Positions 50,340-53,421 of a stretch of DNA of 53,421 bases are shown here, one piece after another (position 1 is the first letter of the stretch; each line of letters starts with the position of its first letter). The notes beneath the pieces were generated by a model. The model worked only from the letters and a program-made list of their open reading frames with translations, ran no database searches and was not told the DNA's origin. The DNA comes from Acanthamoeba lenticulata (Eukaryota > Discosea > Longamoebia > Acanthamoebidae), in the NCBI GenBank assembly GCA_002179805.1, contig NAVB01000025.1, positions 1-53,421 on the forward strand, given 5' to 3'. Both the position numbers and the translations under genes were made by a program.

Positions 50340-52751
50340 TCAATCGAGCAAGGTTTTTATTTCGTCGATCGAGATGACGAGCACGCTGATGATCCCAAAG
50401 AGGACGCCGATCACGGCGAGGACGGCGGCGCCGACCTTCATGGGCGTCCCGTAGCCGCCGGGGGCCATCTTGATGTAGAAGATGGACGGGCCCGTGTACA
50501 CGATGAGGTTCCCTGCGATGGCAGTGGGAAACACGTTCATTCAGCCAACGACTCTCGTCCACAAGGAAGACGAAGAAGAGGAGGAGGAGGAGGAAGAGGA
50601 GGAAGGTACCCGCCGTGGCGCCGATGATGCCAAAGACGAAGCTGATGTCGGGGATGATGATGCTGAGGAAGTAGGACAGCAAGACGATGCAGCCCGTGAT
50701 GGAAACGTAGCGCACGGCAATGTCCGGCAGCCTGCAGCACAGACAGGGCAAGGGCGGATCAGACCTTTATCACCATCTTCGTCGTCGTCGTTGTCGTTTC
50801 ACACACACACACACACACAGCTCAAGAAGGAGAGAGAGAGTACTTGAAGTTGCTGTCGGCCGACGGGGCCACCTCGAGGATGATGCTGTCCACCGCGATC
50901 CGCGCCGGGTAGTGGATGATCGGGTACGAGAATCTGTGACACACATGGCATCGCTGTTAGCCAACTCACGGGCGCAACACGGCCGTGTCGGCCGCGGCGT
51001 GGGCGGCGTACATGATGACGATGGCCAGCAGCACTTTCCCGATCTCTGCCGTGCGTGTGAGTGCGTGTGTGCGTGTGTGCGCGCGCGTCAAGGAGGCAGC
51101 AAGTCAGGACCATGCACTCAAGGCGGTGAAGGAGAGGGCCAAGTCGCACCGACAAAGAGGTCGTCGTCGTAGTTGTTGAAGATGTTGCCTTCGGTCTCCT
51201 CCAGGAAGGTCAAGTAGCCGAACACGCCCACGATCAGGTAGGCCACGCCGCTCACCAGCACCGCCACATGCACGACGTTGCGCATCCGCGACATCGTCGG
51301 ATTCCTGAGACCAGCCAAAGAATTCGTTATTTTTCATTGTTTGTTTTAATTTTTTGTAAAATTAATTCTTAAAAAATTAAACGGAAAAGAAATCGTACCG
51401 CATCTCGGAGAAGATGGGGAAGATGTTGGGGTGGAAGGTGAAGGCGAAGCTCATGATTGGCAGCGAGCGGAAGATGTCTGGCGCAAAGTTGGCCAGCGTC
51501 AGCTCGCCCTCGGACTCGTCTAGGCCCTCCTCGGCGATGTTCTGGATCGACCGGAAGGCCACCAGCGCCACTGATTTGTGTTCCGGCCCCAGCCCGACCT
51601 CGAGTCAGCACGAGTTGGCGGCTCGTCATCACTATCATCATCATGATGGCGGTGGTGGTGGTGAGGATGACGGTACCGAGGTAGACGATGCAGGCCAGGG
51701 CGGCCAGGGAGGTGTAGGCCAGGGCGCCGATCTTGCGCAAGAGACAGAGCGGCAACACGATCACCGCCGCCGCCAGACCTGGGCCAGGGTCAGCAGGCGC
51801 TGACGACAAAACACGGGAGCAGGAAAAGAACGAAAACGAAAAGAAAAACGAAAACGAAGACGAAGACGAAGACGCACCAACGACGAACCAACGGTGGTGG
51901 AGCGGGCCGAGCCATCCGGTGAAGGGCAGGAGCACGTCCCCGATGACGATCATGTAGCCCGTCAGCGCGCCAAACAAAAACAGAAAATTACATAGATCGG
52001 CAAAAATGGCGCCTGCAGCGCGCGTGCGTTTTTGTCAGCGTCCGTTGTGAGTGGCACGCGCTTTTGTAGGCACAGCCGCGGGTGACATGTCGGGCGTGCG
52101 CGTGAGCCACCGCGCGGCCGAGTCGAGGGGAGTGAGCGGACGAAGGGCAGGGCCGTACCGCCTTTGCCGCCAACTGCTCGCGCCAGGCCGGTGTAGGACT
52201 TGTCCTCAACATACTTGCTGGCTTCGAGTAATAAATAACAACTGCACGTGTAGAAAAAAAAAAAAAAAAAAACATCAACATTATCAGCTTTTGCGTTCTC
52301 TGTGCCAAGTGAATTTGTGGCCGTCTGTACCTGTACACACATAGGAGGCCGACTGTCGTGAGCAACACGCTCCCGACGATCATGCCGGACGAACGCAGCG
52401 CAAACGGCAGAGCCTGGCAAGAAAGAAGGACAGTGAGTAAGAAGAAAGAACTATCACACACACACACACACAAGAAAGAAGTGGACGCACCAACACGCCA
52501 CCACCAATAATGTTGTTCACGAGATTGAAGGCGGCGCTCTTGGCGCTCGTTGTGTGTCGCACGTCGGGGTGCACCTCGAGCACATATTCGCCGTTATCAT
52601 TGAGCTTGATGGTGTGCTCTTGCTCTTCTCGTACATAGACGCCGCCCTCAACCTCGGAGTCACCCGTCGCCAGCACCGGGCCGAAGGCCGTCGGTGATGG
52701 GTGGGCGTAGACGTGTTGGTCCTGTTCGAGTACCCTGCCGAGCTTATCCAT
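50340..52751 (-). CDS. AAAP-family amino-acid transporter, copy 2
   Basis: Eleven exons: 52751-52491, 52413-52331, 52241-52159, 52012-51893, 51778-51677, 51570-51399, 51304-51150, 51045-51012, 50933-50844, 50731-50610 and 50512-50340. Phases close, giving 464 aa. The chain parallels copy 1 at nearly every block: NNIIGGGVL, ALPFALRSSGMIVGSVLL, DVLLPFTGWLGPLHH, FAPDIFRSLPIMSFAF, FNNYDDDLFV and SFVFGIIGATAG. Compared with copy 1 it keeps one extra intron (TAC-AG|GTACAG after the second membrane block). The N-terminal cytosolic region (MDKLGRVLEQDQHVYAHPS) differs completely, which hints at different targeting or regulation. Substrate is probably neutral amino acids; not shown by sequence. Confidence 0.92.
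50800..50819. repeat. (CA)n microsatellite in a transporter intron
   Basis: About ten CA units within the intron between exons at 50844 and 50731; similar short CA/GT runs occur in other introns of both transporter genes (near 45846 and 52457). Likely polymorphic. Confidence 0.85.
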
Positions 52752-53322
52752 CTTTAAAGCTGGCAAAGCGCTCACGTTTGGCAATACTTTTTGAGGACGT
52801 CCTGTTGTGAAGTGGGTCGCCGGTGGACTTGAAGATTAATCGAATTCCTGGCCGTAGACAATGCAAATTAACCTCGTGAGGCCTGAAAGGTGTGAACTCT
52901 GTTCCACGACTCGGCCGATACCGTTCAGTCTTCCTCTTCTTCTTCTGTGGATAAAACTTGATGCCCGCAACTGCGGAGAGGCGATGCGAACTACAAGCTA
53001 AACAAGGAGAAACTGGAAAACAAACGGGCATTAACTCGACAACCAAACCCAATTTGTCCAACTACGGCGAGTGGGATGAGGAACGCGAGCTCCAGGCACG
53101 AGGTGGTGCTTGCGGCACTTGCGCTACCCTGGCACCCAGCGTGTGGACGCAACTTGGCCCAATTCACTCGCGGGCGTAGTTGAAATGTCGTTAACCGCAC
53201 ATGCTGTCGGAAAAAATCAACGTTGCATCCCTGAAAAATTTCCGGCAGATGTCGTTTGTGAAATTTCGCGTCTCAGGAAACAATTTTTGGGGTAATAAAG
53301 CAGTTGTATTTATCTCTAAAAG
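52752..53322. other. Upstream region of transporter 2
   Basis: No gene is supported. Short open frames on both strands have no start context or domains. An AATAAA-like stretch near 53291-53300 could be a polyadenylation signal of something to the left, but no coding partner is seen. Confidence 0.5.
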
Positions 53323-53421
53323 ATGAGCCGTGAGGGACCGCCTGCTGCGCGCTTGGTTAAGTTAGAGAGCAAAAGCCGCCTCGAGCTTTCTAATGATGAC
53401 CTCACGGTAGCTAGAAATTTT
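53323..53421 (+). CDS. Possible first exon of a gene running off the right edge
   Basis: A frame opens MSREGPPAARLVKLESKS and stays open to the edge. GTAGCT at about 53407 could be a splice donor. The charged sequence looks protein-like, but 33 codons are too few to assign a family. Confidence 0.3.
   Translation, partial: MSREGPPAARLVKLESKSRLELSNDDLTVARNF

Noticed and set aside
52254..52272. Run of 19 A residues as a possible retroposed poly(A) tail
   Set aside because: It lies within an intron and on the coding strand is a T-run just before the splice acceptor at 52242, so it is the polypyrimidine tract.

Overview
The window looks like nuclear DNA of an Acanthamoeba-type amoebozoan. Genes are GC-rich, tightly packed on both strands and cut by many short introns (about 50-120 bp, mostly GTACG/GTGCG...CAG). 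The 119-nt 5S rRNA gene at 41005 resembles the Acanthamoeba 5S sequence as I remember it, and there is a secreted choice-of-anchor-A protein of the kind known from Acanthamoeba cyst walls. For most multi-exon genes I built splice models in which every exon phase closes. No expression data were available, so all splice sites are inferred.

Layout. 1-3511: the 5' end of an inositol polyphosphate kinase, phosphatidylserine synthase (8 exons), and a 3' fragment of an ORC3-like gene. 3552-8480: a C2H2 / B-box / coiled-coil / NHL-repeat gene, followed by a broken and partly inverted copy of it. 8701-12916: a phytanoyl-CoA dioxygenase-family gene and two convergent expansin-like genes. 13094-19910: AP-1-type sigma adaptin, two small proteins, mitochondrial 2Fe-2S ferredoxin, an SDR/epimerase, a zinc-ligand plus membrane protein, and a secreted protein. 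20647-25584: a two-LIM protein, a PB1 plus UBA-like-repeat protein, and a ThrE-type transporter. 25646-31610: orphan ankyrin-like repeats, a USP-fold protein that has lost its catalytic Cys and His, a double YccF protein, and a tail-anchored TPR protein. 31711-35960: UFSP2 and ERCC1, divergent over an 88-bp spacer. 36616-41306: the choice-of-anchor-A protein, a FAM114A/DUF719 protein, and a 5S rRNA gene facing a truncated inverted 5S copy. 41369-45428: an F-box/ankyrin-like gene, gene relics, and an RCC1-like type I membrane protein. 45480-52751: two AAAP amino-acid transporters enclosing three small proline/serine-rich genes. 52752-53421: mostly unassigned.

Themes. Housekeeping genes dominate: lipid and inositol-phosphate metabolism, adaptor traffic, Fe-S biogenesis, DNA repair and UFMylation. 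Among them sit genes suited to wall building or encystment (two expansin-like proteins, the choice-of-anchor-A protein). Several local duplications have decayed: B-box/NHL, transporter, F-box, ankyrin repeats and 5S.

The most unusual items are the pseudo-USP at 25883-27566, the zinc-finger/NHL fusion with its inverted relic, the 5S palindrome, apparent GC-AG introns, a 19-nt microexon in ferredoxin, and the three-gene small-protein cluster between the transporter paralogs.
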